A stretch of 64,000 nt of DNA from WGMI01 sp041739275. GTDB lineage: Bacteria > Bacteroidota > Bacteroidia > Flavobacteriales > Schleiferiaceae. The first letter of the stretch is position 1; each line of letters opens with the position of its first letter. This document shows positions 27,977-35,710 of this stretch, one piece after another. A program made the translations under genes and the position numbers. The notes below the pieces were generated by a model, which was not told the DNA's origin, ran no database searches, and saw only the letters and a list, made by a program, of their open reading frames with translations. The stretch lies in NCBI GenBank assembly GCA_041739275.1, contig JBGSOF010000020.1:77539-141538 (forward strand), given 5' to 3'.

Positions 27977-28942
27977 GTGAACTTGTTTCTTCATTGGGCA
28001 GCACTCGCGATTTCGCTAGTGCTGCCTTTATTTTCCTATGGCCAGCTCAAAGAAAATATGCTGCTCAATGGTTCCTTGGAATTGAATCATTCTGATTGTC
28101 CCATAGGCGGTATTGATTCTTTGAGATATGTTCCAAATTGGACTGGGATAATTACACCTGACTTGGTCTGTTCATGCAATCCTACAGGATTATGGGAGCC
28201 AACGGCAAGGGAAATTCCTGATGGACACTGTTATGCCACTCTTGGGATAGATTTTGTTCGATTTAATGAAGTGGGAGAAATCATTGTCGGTAGACTTAAT
28301 AATCCGTTGATTGTAAATAGGAAATATTGCGTTGAATTTTCCTATAGTGTTTCAAAAGGAGCAAGATACTTTTCAAACATAATTGATGTATTGTTTACAA
28401 AATCCAATCTAGCAGAAGATTATTTATCGGTCGAAGAAGATAATTTTCCAGAGGGTGACCAATCTACTTCAGTTCTTCTTCAATTCGATACTATTGATTG
28501 GCGATTTTCGAGATCCGTCTTAATCAGTAGAGGTGGCGAACGATACCTGGCCATTGGATTCCTCAAGAATCCCAATAGAATTTATGAGAATCTACAAAAC
28601 AATACTCTGAGAGCAGCTATGTTCTACATCGACTCCATCGCCGTTTACGACTGCACCGAAGGGATAGAATTCGCGTTGCCGAATGTGTTTACCCCGAATG
28701 GAGATGGGGAGAATGAGGTGTATCGGTCAGATCAGTTCAATGTAGATCGGGTAGAATGGGTGGTGCTGAACCGCTGGGGTCAGGTGGTGCATTCGGGCAA
28801 GGCTCCCGAGTTAGAATGGGATGGGCGGGATGTGCACTCGGGCGAAGAACTGGCCGAAGGGGTCTATTTTGTCCGCGCCACGGCCTATGGAAACGACGGC
28901 AGCACCCGAACCGAACAACAAACGGTGCATTTGATGCGTTAG
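27977..28942 (+). CDS. Secreted protein with gliding-motility-type (type B) T9SS C-terminal domain
   Basis: 321 aa from a GTG at 27977, one base after the previous stop. Signal peptide: NLFLHWAALAISLVLPLFSYGQ. The middle (NMLLNGSLELNHSDCPIGGI to about residue 225) resembles a jelly-roll, choice-of-anchor type adhesion domain. The last 90 residues are a textbook type B sorting domain: LPNVFTPNGDGENEVYR, VLNRWGQVVHSG, WDGRDVHSGEELAEGVYFVR. Type B proteins are exported by T9SS, usually with a SprF/PorP-family partner; none is adjacent. The N-terminal part is AT-rich, while the CTD is close to the local average, suggesting a mosaic origin. A decayed second copy of its tail lies at 29121-29209. 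Confidence 0.85.
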   Translation: MNLFLHWAALAISLVLPLFSYGQLKENMLLNGSLELNHSDCPIGGIDSLRYVPNWTGIITPDLVCSCNPTGLWEPTAREIPDGHCYATLGIDFVRFNEVGEIIVGRLNNPLIVNRKYCVEFSYSVSKGARYFSNIIDVLFTKSNLAEDYLSVEEDNFPEGDQSTSVLLQFDTIDWRFSRSVLISRGGERYLAIGFLKNPNRIYENLQNNTLRAAMFYIDSIAVYDCTEGIEFALPNVFTPNGDGENEVYRSDQFNVDRVEWVVLNRWGQVVHSGKAPELEWDGRDVHSGEELAEGVYFVRATAYGNDGSTRTEQQTVHLMR

Positions 28943-28959
28943 GTGAACGCCACATCGCC

Positions 28960-29070
28960 CCCGTAGGCGTGAGGGATCGCAGCGGCAGCCCCTGACGCGA
29001 CCAAGCCGGTCAGGGCTATAGCGAAGAGCCCGGCCCGGACACGCGAAGCAGGGTTCGCGGACACGCCCAG
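28960..29070 (+). ncRNA. Flavo-1-like structured RNA or repeat element
   Basis: Three nested or adjacent stems are visible: GGCGT/ACGCC (28966-28970 with 29063-29067), CCCTGAC/GTCAGGG (28990-28996 with 29009-29015), and CGCGAA/TTCGCG (29042-29047 with 29054-29059). The strings GAGGGATCGCAGCGGCAGCC and GGGCTATAGCGAAGAGCCCG resemble, from memory, the Flavo-1 RNA motif found in many Bacteroidota intergenic regions, whose function is unknown. Strand is assigned by that resemblance; a covariance-model search would decide. Confidence 0.55.
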
Positions 29071-29120
29071 AAAACCATCAGCGTTGATCTAATCCGAGCA
29101 CTTCATAAGGTGAACGCCAT

Positions 29121-29209
29121 GCCGAAGGGGTGTATTTTATTCGGCTACAGCCTTTGGAAACGACGGCAGCTCCCGAACGGAACAAAAGGCGGTGCATTTG
29201 ATGCGGTAA
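29121..29209 (+). pseudogene. Decayed duplicate of a type-B CTD tail
   Basis: The stretch encodes AEGVYFIR, then after a one-base deletion near 29143 continues SATAFGNDGSSRTEQKAVHLMR and a TAA stop. This mirrors the last 30 residues of the gene ending at 28942 (AEGVYFVRATAYGNDGSTRTEQQTVHLMR, shown in two parts: AEGVYFVRATAYGNDG; STRTEQQTVHLMR). No upstream coding part is present. The sequence GGTGAACGCCA also occurs at both sites, so the duplication includes flanking DNA. The remaining gap 29210-29335 shows nothing recognisable. Confidence 0.75.
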
Positions 29210-29335
29210 TCATCCCCCGCGCCGTCCCGAACAGAACGCTCAAATGCCGTGGCCGAATTCCGCACGACTGTAACAAAAGTGGCGGCACGAGGGTGGGCGA
29301 AAAGGCGAACTTTCAGGATTAAAGCCACATAAAAG

Positions 29336-30955
29336 ATGTTCCTCAAAACAGCATTCGTCGCGAGCCTCAGCCTGATCGGGCTTTTGACCTCTGCACAAAA
29401 TCCGGGATTCGAAATTGCCATCGAGCCCTTGAATATCACCGGACTGGGCGGTCTTCAGGCCTACGCATTCGGGCAAGACAACGGCAAATGGTTAATTGTC
29501 GGCGGGCGTTTAGACGGGCTTCACCGCAGACAGCCCTTTGCCGCATTCGACATAGCCGGACACAACACCCAGCTGATCGTGGTCGACCCGGTGTCGAATC
29601 AAAAATGGAGTGCTCCGCTCAGCTCGCTGCCTGTTTCGATTCAAGAACAATTGCAATCTACCAATATGCAATTTCACCAAGTCGGCAATCGGCTTTACCT
29701 CACCGGAGGCTACGGATACAGCGCCACACTCGGAGACCACACCACCTTCGCAAAGCTCACCGCAGTCGACGTGCCCGCCACCATCAATGCCATCATTCAA
29801 GGGGGGGCCTTGACCCCGCACTTCAGGCAAATTGCTGAGCCCGAATTTCAGGTGGCCGGCGGACATTTATCGCAAATCAACCAAACATTTTACCTGGTCG
29901 GGGGCAATAAATTCCTCGGGCGCTACAACCCCATGGGGCCGAATCATGGCCCGGGATTCATTCAAGAATACACGAACCAGATTCGAACATTTCAACTCAC
30001 CGACGACGGAACAAACATCAGCATCGTCCATTTGGCGCAATACACCGATTCGGTTCAATTGCACCGCAGAGATTTTAACGTGGTTCAGCAAATTCTCCCC
30101 AACGGAAATGAAGGAATTACCGCTTATTCGGGTGTGTTTCAACCCGGCGTCAATTTGCCCTTTTTGAACAGCTTCACCATCGACAGCACGGGCTATGTTG
30201 TAGACCATTCTTTTCAACAACATTACAACCACTATCACTGCGGGGTATTGCCCTTGTACTCTGCGATAAACAACGAAATGCACAGCGTTTTTTTCGGCGG
30301 AATCGCACAGTTTTACGACAGTGCGGGAGTGTTGATTCAAGACGACAACGTGCCCTTTGTGAAGACCATAGCCCGAGTGACGCGCAACTCGGCGGGAGTG
30401 CTTTCGGAACACAAATTGCCTGTTGAAATGCCCAACTTGCTTGGGGCGGGAGCTGAGTTTATTCCTGTAACGAGCCTCGCACACTACCCGAATGAGGTGA
30501 TCAAACTCGACGATTTACCCCTCGACAGCACCTTGGTTGGGTATGTGTACGGAGGAATCAGCAGCGCTGCCGAGAATATTTTCTTTACAAACACGGGCAG
30601 CGAAAGCAGTGCCAGCAGTCAAATCTTTAAAGTGTACGTCGTCAAGAGCGCGAACTTTGCGATTTCCGAACCCTCAAATGAATATGCTGCCTCTTTGAAT
30701 GTTCGAGTTTCTCCGAACCCCAACGAAGGAACATTCACCGTTCGTTTTCATTTGGAAACAGACCGAGATGCAAAAATTCTCATCCGGAGCGCCGATGGAA
30801 AGCGAGTGGAGCAAGTCGAACTCTTCGGGCTCAAAAAAGGAGAAAACGCGTATCGACCACTGGCCAAAAATTTCGCGGTCGGAGGCACCTATTTCGTCAC
30901 CGTTCAAACTTCGGGTCAAGAGGCGACTCAAAAAGTGGTCGTCGAGGCGAAATAA
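29336..30955 (+). CDS. Secreted kelch-like beta-propeller protein with T9SS type A sorting domain
   Basis: 539 aa with a signal peptide (MFLKTAFVASLSLIGLLTSAQ). Repeated blocks such as KWLIVGGRLDGLHRR, NRLYLTGGYGYSA, QTFYLVGGNKFLGRYNP and HSVFFGGIAQFYD have the GG-turn pattern of kelch repeats, implying a beta propeller of about six blades. The end (VRVSPNPNEGTFTVRF to VGGTYFVTVQTSGQE) is a type A T9SS sorting domain. It is probably a surface or secreted binding protein; the partner is unknown. A run of seven G at 29801-29807 lies in frame within the coding region (IIQGGALTP), a possible slippage site. Confidence 0.82.
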   Translation: MFLKTAFVASLSLIGLLTSAQNPGFEIAIEPLNITGLGGLQAYAFGQDNGKWLIVGGRLDGLHRRQPFAAFDIAGHNTQLIVVDPVSNQKWSAPLSSLPVSIQEQLQSTNMQFHQVGNRLYLTGGYGYSATLGDHTTFAKLTAVDVPATINAIIQGGALTPHFRQIAEPEFQVAGGHLSQINQTFYLVGGNKFLGRYNPMGPNHGPGFIQEYTNQIRTFQLTDDGTNISIVHLAQYTDSVQLHRRDFNVVQQILPNGNEGITAYSGVFQPGVNLPFLNSFTIDSTGYVVDHSFQQHYNHYHCGVLPLYSAINNEMHSVFFGGIAQFYDSAGVLIQDDNVPFVKTIARVTRNSAGVLSEHKLPVEMPNLLGAGAEFIPVTSLAHYPNEVIKLDDLPLDSTLVGYVYGGISSAAENIFFTNTGSESSASSQIFKVYVVKSANFAISEPSNEYAASLNVRVSPNPNEGTFTVRFHLETDRDAKILIRSADGKRVEQVELFGLKKGENAYRPLAKNFAVGGTYFVTVQTSGQEATQKVVVEAK

Positions 30956-31106
30956 GCCCCGAGGCCGGTCTGCTGCCGCAGAATTTTGAGGATCCAACCA
31001 CTCGATTTCAGTGAACACCTCGCCGCGGGTGTGTCAAGTTTTGCGTGAATATCCACCCGATCGTCCGCATCACCACAGCACAAAGCGATCTAATTTCAAC
31101 ACCCAA

Positions 31107-33830
31107 ATGCAGCCCCCCACCCCCTCTACCCCCTTACGCACCCTGATTCGCAGCATGGGCCCCGAAGGCGCGCTCGCCATTCTCGCTCTCGGGCACGAGT
31201 CCATCCGAATTTGGAGAGAAGAAACCGGTCGTATTCCACGTTTGGAGAGACCGGCCACAGAGCGAGGAAGTTCGCCTAAGCTTGTGTTATTAGGCTGGGA
31301 TGCAGCAGATTGGCGAATTATTCAACCCCTGATGGCGCAGGGAGCCATGCCCGCGCTCAAACGGCTGGTCGAGCAAGGGGTCAAAGGCGCCATGGCCACC
31401 TTGAGCCCTCCGCTTTCGCCTATTTTATGGACCTCTGTGGCTACAGGCAAGCGCGCATGGCAGCACCGAGTCGGCGGTTTTGTGGAGGTCGACCCCACCA
31501 GTGGAGCGCTTCGCCCCATTCGCTCCTATGCCCGAAAGTCAAAAGCCGTTTGGAACATCTTGGCGCAGAACGGCTTCAAAAGCCATGTGGTGGGTTGGTG
31601 GCCAAGCCATCCCGCAGATCGCCTGCCCGGAGGGGTTATGGTATCGAATTTTTATCAAAAAGAGTCGAACGACCTAAATCAATGGCCCCTGCCCGAAGGA
31701 GCCGTCCATCCCCCTGAACTGGAACAAAAAATGGCCGAGCTCAGGGTACATCCATCGGAGATCAGCCTCGGAATGATCTTGCCCTTTGTGCCCACGGCCA
31801 CCGCCCGCGACCTTCAAGAAGACCCCGTGGTCAAGAACGTGGCGCGTTTCTTGGCGCATTGCGCGAGCATCCAAAGTGCGGCGACTTTTTTACTCGATCG
31901 GGGCGGCAGCGATTTCAGCGCATTTTACTTCGATGCCATAGACCACTTCAGCCATCTGGCCATGCGCTTTCACCCCCCAAGACTCGAGGGAGTGGACGCC
32001 GACAAATACGAGAAATACAGGGGCATTGTAGAAGGCGCATACCGCTTTCACGATATGATGCTCGAAGCGCTGCTCGCCAAGGTCGGTGCCGAAACCCACG
32101 TGGTTTTGCTCTCCGACCACGGTTTTCGAAGCGAGGCCAATCGCCCGCTCAGGCTTCCCAAAGAGCCCGCGGCACCGATGCACGAGCACAGGGCTTATGG
32201 AATTTTTGCCGCCAAAGGGCCGTCGTTCAGAATTGCTCAGACCTTGTTCGGGGCGAGGCTGCTTGACATCTGCCCCAGCGTGCTTCATTTTTTTGGCCTG
32301 GAGATCGGAGAGGACATGGAAGGCCGGGTCTTGCTCGAACTCTTTGGCGATCAGACCCTCCCGAAAACTGTGCCCAGCTGGGAAGAAATCGAAGGCGAGA
32401 GCGGAATGCACCCCGCCATGTCTGAACTGGAAGGCGATTCGGCCATCGAGAAGCTCGGAATGCAACAGCTTGTCGAACTGGGGTATGTGGAAGAGCCCAT
32501 TGAAGGGGGGCAGCGCGAACACCGAGAAACCTTGATGCGCGAAGAGCGCTTTAACATCGCCCTCAGCATGCTCGAAGCAGGGCGTGTTCGAGAAGCCCAG
32601 CTCGAATTTGAGGCCCTCTGCCGCGAAGACCCCAAGGCCATTCGTTATTTGGAGCGCAATGTGCGGAGCCTGCTGGCCATCGGCAGGGCCAAGGCCGCCG
32701 AAAAGGCGCTCGACACCTCGAGAGAATCGGGGCTTTCTGAACAAATTCCGAGAATTGCCGTGCTTCGGGCTTTGGTTGAACTCGCCCTCGGGCGTTTTGA
32801 AGAAGCCGAAGGGCGCTTTCTCAAACTAATTCAAGAACATCCTCAAGACGCGCTCATCACCGAACAAATTGCCCATATCGACTATCGAAGAGGGCGTTAC
32901 GAATCGGCCCTGCAGCGCTTTGAGCAAGTGCTCGAAATCGATCGCGAAGACGTGCGCGGACTCAATGGCAAGGGCAGGTGCTTGGTCGAACTCGGGCGCA
33001 CCGAAGAAGCCCTCGAGCCGCTGTTCGACTCCGTCGAGCTGAATTTCAAGCAACCGGCGATTCACCGTCTTATCGGAAGCGTTCTCGAAAAGCAAGGCAA
33101 GTTTGAAGATGCCTTCACCGCCGTGCATTTGGCTCATAAAATGCGCCCTGCCGATGCCGGAATTGTCGAGCAACTGCGCGCTTTTGCGGTTCAACTCGGA
33201 AAGAGCGAAGAAGCCGCGCACTGGGGTTCGATACTTGAAAAACTGGGCGTAGCAGCGGTGGCCGTGGTCTGCGGATTGCCGCGTTCGGGCACTTCGCTGA
33301 TGATGCAGCTCCTGGTTTCGGCGGGTCTTGAGCCCTATGCCGACCATTCGCGCGCCCCGGACGAGCACAATCCGAAAGGCTATCTCGAGCACGAACGCGT
33401 TAAAAAGCTGCGATTCGACCGCTCTTGGGTTCCCGAGGCTCGGGGCAAGGTCGTAAAAGTGGTCTCGGGGCTTTTGTGTGAATTGCCCCTAAACGAACGT
33501 TATAAGGTGGTCTTTATCCACCGCCCGTTGACCGAAGTCATCGCATCTCAACAAAAAATGCTCGGAAAGCCCATCGAGCGCTTGCTTCGAGATTTTCCTT
33601 TGGCTTTAGCGCAAGCACTTGATAAACAGCAAGAAGCGGCGCTTCGCTGGTGCCGAAGAAATCCTCAAGTTGACTTGCTCGAAGTCGAGATCGATCGGGT
33701 TTATTCGAAGGACGAATCTTTGGTTGAAGAACTCGAACAGTTTTTTGGCGCGTCGAGTTTTGGAGGTCCGCTCGACCCTCAGCGATTTTGGGCACCGCTG
33801 GATCTCAACTTGAGGCGAGTGGCTTTTTGA
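31107..33830 (+). CDS. Type I phosphodiesterase - TPR - sulfotransferase fusion protein
   Basis: 907 aa from the ATG at 31107 (a GTG at 31011 would add a non-conserved leader). Domain 1 (about 55-420) is an alkaline-phosphatase-superfamily nucleotide pyrophosphatase/phosphodiesterase: metal Asp65 in LLGWDAADW, nucleophile Thr109 in ILWTSVATGK, then FYFDAIDHFSH, LLSDHGFRS and HEHRAYG supply the remaining metal ligands. Domain 2 (about 470-710) is a run of TPRs (EEAEGRFLKLIQEHPQDA, YESALQRFEQVLEIDREDV). Domain 3 (about 718-907) is a sulfotransferase with PAPS loop GLPRSGTSLMMQLL (723 on) and the 3'-phosphate motif VFIHRPLTEVIASQ. No signal peptide, so it is probably cytoplasmic. One idea is coupled removal and transfer of phospho/sulfo groups on nucleotides or glycans. 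The substrate is unknown. Confidence 0.85.
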   Translation: MQPPTPSTPLRTLIRSMGPEGALAILALGHESIRIWREETGRIPRLERPATERGSSPKLVLLGWDAADWRIIQPLMAQGAMPALKRLVEQGVKGAMATLSPPLSPILWTSVATGKRAWQHRVGGFVEVDPTSGALRPIRSYARKSKAVWNILAQNGFKSHVVGWWPSHPADRLPGGVMVSNFYQKESNDLNQWPLPEGAVHPPELEQKMAELRVHPSEISLGMILPFVPTATARDLQEDPVVKNVARFLAHCASIQSAATFLLDRGGSDFSAFYFDAIDHFSHLAMRFHPPRLEGVDADKYEKYRGIVEGAYRFHDMMLEALLAKVGAETHVVLLSDHGFRSEANRPLRLPKEPAAPMHEHRAYGIFAAKGPSFRIAQTLFGARLLDICPSVLHFFGLEIGEDMEGRVLLELFGDQTLPKTVPSWEEIEGESGMHPAMSELEGDSAIEKLGMQQLVELGYVEEPIEGGQREHRETLMREERFNIALSMLEAGRVREAQLEFEALCREDPKAIRYLERNVRSLLAIGRAKAAEKALDTSRESGLSEQIPRIAVLRALVELALGRFEEAEGRFLKLIQEHPQDALITEQIAHIDYRRGRYESALQRFEQVLEIDREDVRGLNGKGRCLVELGRTEEALEPLFDSVELNFKQPAIHRLIGSVLEKQGKFEDAFTAVHLAHKMRPADAGIVEQLRAFAVQLGKSEEAAHWGSILEKLGVAAVAVVCGLPRSGTSLMMQLLVSAGLEPYADHSRAPDEHNPKGYLEHERVKKLRFDRSWVPEARGKVVKVVSGLLCELPLNERYKVVFIHRPLTEVIASQQKMLGKPIERLLRDFPLALAQALDKQQEAALRWCRRNPQVDLLEVEIDRVYSKDESLVEELEQFFGASSFGGPLDPQRFWAPLDLNLRRVAF

Positions 33831-33836
33831 ACGCTT

Positions 33837-33844
33837 TACCTTTG
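33837..33844 (+). promoter_or_regulatory. -7 promoter box just before the 33849 gene
   Basis: TACCTTTG matches TAnnTTTG exactly and ends four bases before the ATG at 33849, which would make the transcript nearly leaderless. It overlaps the spacer after the fusion gene. Confidence 0.5.
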
Positions 33845-33848
33845 CGAC

Positions 33849-34679
33849 ATGCAAAATAAAATTCGATCAGATCGATGGGCCTCGTATGCGGCAGCGGCAG
33901 CGGGCGTTGTGGGCCTCGATGCGGCGGCTCAGGTTCAGTATGTGGATTTTGATCCCGACCTGGTCGTTACAGGGCATCGGCAGCAGCTTCGCATCGACCT
34001 CAATAGCGATTCGATCGACGATTTTGTTTTGGTCGCAGACGACACTTTGCTGGCCGCGGGCAGTTTGATGTACGACATTGGTCGGATTATCGGCGGTGGG
34101 TATGCCAACACGGCCAACGATTTGCTCGGAAGTTCTCCCGGTGCCTACGATTACGTCGGGAGGTTGAGCGCGGGCGAACTCGTAGGGCCCAGCCGCAACT
34201 TCTTGAACGGGGGGACGTTCGCTTTTTCAATCGACGGCCAAAACCCCTTTGATGAACCGTGGAACGGCGGGGTGGTCGACGGCTATGTGGGGCTTCGGTT
34301 CGTCATTGGCGACAGCCTGCATTACGGCTGGATGCGCATCGATGTTTCTGCCGACGCCAAAAATGTCATCATCAAAGACGCTGCATTCAACACATTGCCG
34401 GACAGTAGTCTGTTAGCGGGCAGTCTCTTTCTCGGAGCCGAAGAAAGCCGCTTGCCCGAAATGAGGTGGAGTTGGAATTCAGTATCCGTCGACGCGCGCC
34501 CGGGAATTGCTTCGATCCTCGAGATCTACTCTTCGGCCGGAATTCAAATGGCGCGGATCTCTTCTGAAGGCGAGCCGATGGACTTCAGCCTCGATTCGCT
34601 GCCCCGAGGTTTGTACGTCGCACGACTCACCGACCGCGACCGGATGGCGAACTATCGGCAGATGGTCTTTATCCGTTGA
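33849..34679 (+). CDS. Exported surface protein, paralogue of 34722-35555
   Basis: 276 aa. A signal-like, Ala-rich N-terminus (SYAAAAAGVVGLDAAAQ) is followed by a beta-rich domain with a calcium-loop-like RIDLNSDSIDDFVLVA and the family string DSLHYGWMRIDV. The C-terminus (SILEIYSSAGIQMARIS to DSLPRGLYVARL) resembles a T9SS type A sorting domain. The convergent neighbour has the same layout (SIDLDQDGTDDFNIRL and GAMHYGWARIDL), so the two are paralogues. Function is unknown; a secreted or surface location is inferred. Confidence 0.75.
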   Translation: MQNKIRSDRWASYAAAAAGVVGLDAAAQVQYVDFDPDLVVTGHRQQLRIDLNSDSIDDFVLVADDTLLAAGSLMYDIGRIIGGGYANTANDLLGSSPGAYDYVGRLSAGELVGPSRNFLNGGTFAFSIDGQNPFDEPWNGGVVDGYVGLRFVIGDSLHYGWMRIDVSADAKNVIIKDAAFNTLPDSSLLAGSLFLGAEESRLPEMRWSWNSVSVDARPGIASILEIYSSAGIQMARISSEGEPMDFSLDSLPRGLYVARLTDRDRMANYRQMVFIR

Positions 34680-34721
34680 TTTTGCCCTCTCGGTAGAGCT
34701 CTTCCGGGCGCTCGACTCTTC

Positions 34722-35555
34722 TCAGAGCTTGCGAATCCAAACCAATCCTTCGGTTTGCATTTTGAGCAAAACGACCGATTCTGATTGGAGTTCAACTCGT
34801 TCATTTTCTGCCCCAAACCGGCCTTTGGCCAAACTCTTTCCAGAAAGCTCGAAAACTTCGTAGCCACACCCTCGAAAGCCTTCTTTGGGTTGGAATTCAA
34901 TTCCATCTTGGCTCCGGAAGACCGCAAAACCGCGTTCGAAGTCTTCGACAAGCGAAATGGTTTGTCCGGTAGAGATCGGGTCTGTTGCGGTGAGGTTCAA
35001 GGCGAAGTCTTTCAGAACGACCGTGTCGAGAGCCGAATTGAGGTCGATGCGCGCCCAGCCATAGTGCATCGCCCCGGCCACATCGAGTCGGAGGCCCAGA
35101 AAACCATCGGCAGCCCCTCCGTCCCAGGGAAAGCCGGGGCTAATAGGACCAATCTTCGCCGAGAGTGGCACTTCTGCTTCGAAGTCCTTGCTCCCGTCGA
35201 TGGGAGCGCCCGCAGAGAACTTCGATGCCGCAAAGGTCCCCGAAGAATATCCTCCGGTGCTGGTGTACGTAATCACATATTGAGCCGCAACACCGCTCAT
35301 GCCATAGCTGTCGACTGCGCGAATCTGGGCGGCGTCTGCCGTAAAACCGTAGGTTGTAATGGAATACAAGCGAATGTTAAAGTCGTCGGTTCCGTCTTGG
35401 TCGAGGTCGATCGACACCCCATTGGGGTCGTTTTTGATGGCCCATTCGTCGGGAGAAACATCGGTGTACAAAATCTGCCCGGCCGCGGGCAAACCACCCA
35501 AGAGTGCCGTAGCTCCGAGGTATTTGGCGAGTCTCGATTCCGCAGTCTCCTTCAT
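34722..35555 (-). CDS. Exported surface protein, paralogue of 33849-34679
   Basis: 277 aa from the ATG at 35555; the longer frame to 35687 adds residues without a signal. The N-terminus ESRLAKYLGATALLGGLPAAGQ looks like a signal segment. It shares the calcium-loop-like SIDLDQDGTDDFNIRL, a WDGGAADGFLGLRLDV stretch and MHYGWARIDL with the convergent neighbour. The C-terminus (GCGYEVFELSGKSLAKGRF) is a diverged sorting-domain-like end. The two genes end 42 bases apart, tail to tail, which is an inverted duplication. Function unknown. Confidence 0.75.
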   Translation of the reverse strand: MKETAESRLAKYLGATALLGGLPAAGQILYTDVSPDEWAIKNDPNGVSIDLDQDGTDDFNIRLYSITTYGFTADAAQIRAVDSYGMSGVAAQYVITYTSTGGYSSGTFAASKFSAGAPIDGSKDFEAEVPLSAKIGPISPGFPWDGGAADGFLGLRLDVAGAMHYGWARIDLNSALDTVVLKDFALNLTATDPISTGQTISLVEDFERGFAVFRSQDGIEFQPKEGFRGCGYEVFELSGKSLAKGRFGAENERVELQSESVVLLKMQTEGLVWIRKL

Positions 35556-35676
35556 TTTGCGAGGTTTTATTGGAGCGTTAAAATTAAGGTTCTCACCCTC
35601 GTTTTTCAAGGGGTGTTTCAAAGGCCGCGCTCGTGTTCGATGCCGCGATTTGACATGATACCTTGTCGCTGTGCCG

Positions 35677-35684
35677 TATTTTTG
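35677..35684 (+). promoter_or_regulatory. -7 promoter box for aconitase
   Basis: TATTTTTG matches TAnnTTTG and lies 26 bases before the ATG at 35711. A TTTGACA lies 24-28 bases upstream, slightly long for a -33 element. Confidence 0.6.
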
Positions 35685-35710
35685 CAAACTCTACATAATA
35701 CCGCGATTTT

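Noticed and set aside
29110..29322. Plus-strand open frame after the type-B CTD gene
   Set aside because: The frame is not the one that matches the duplicated CTD tail; it is random translation through the remnant.
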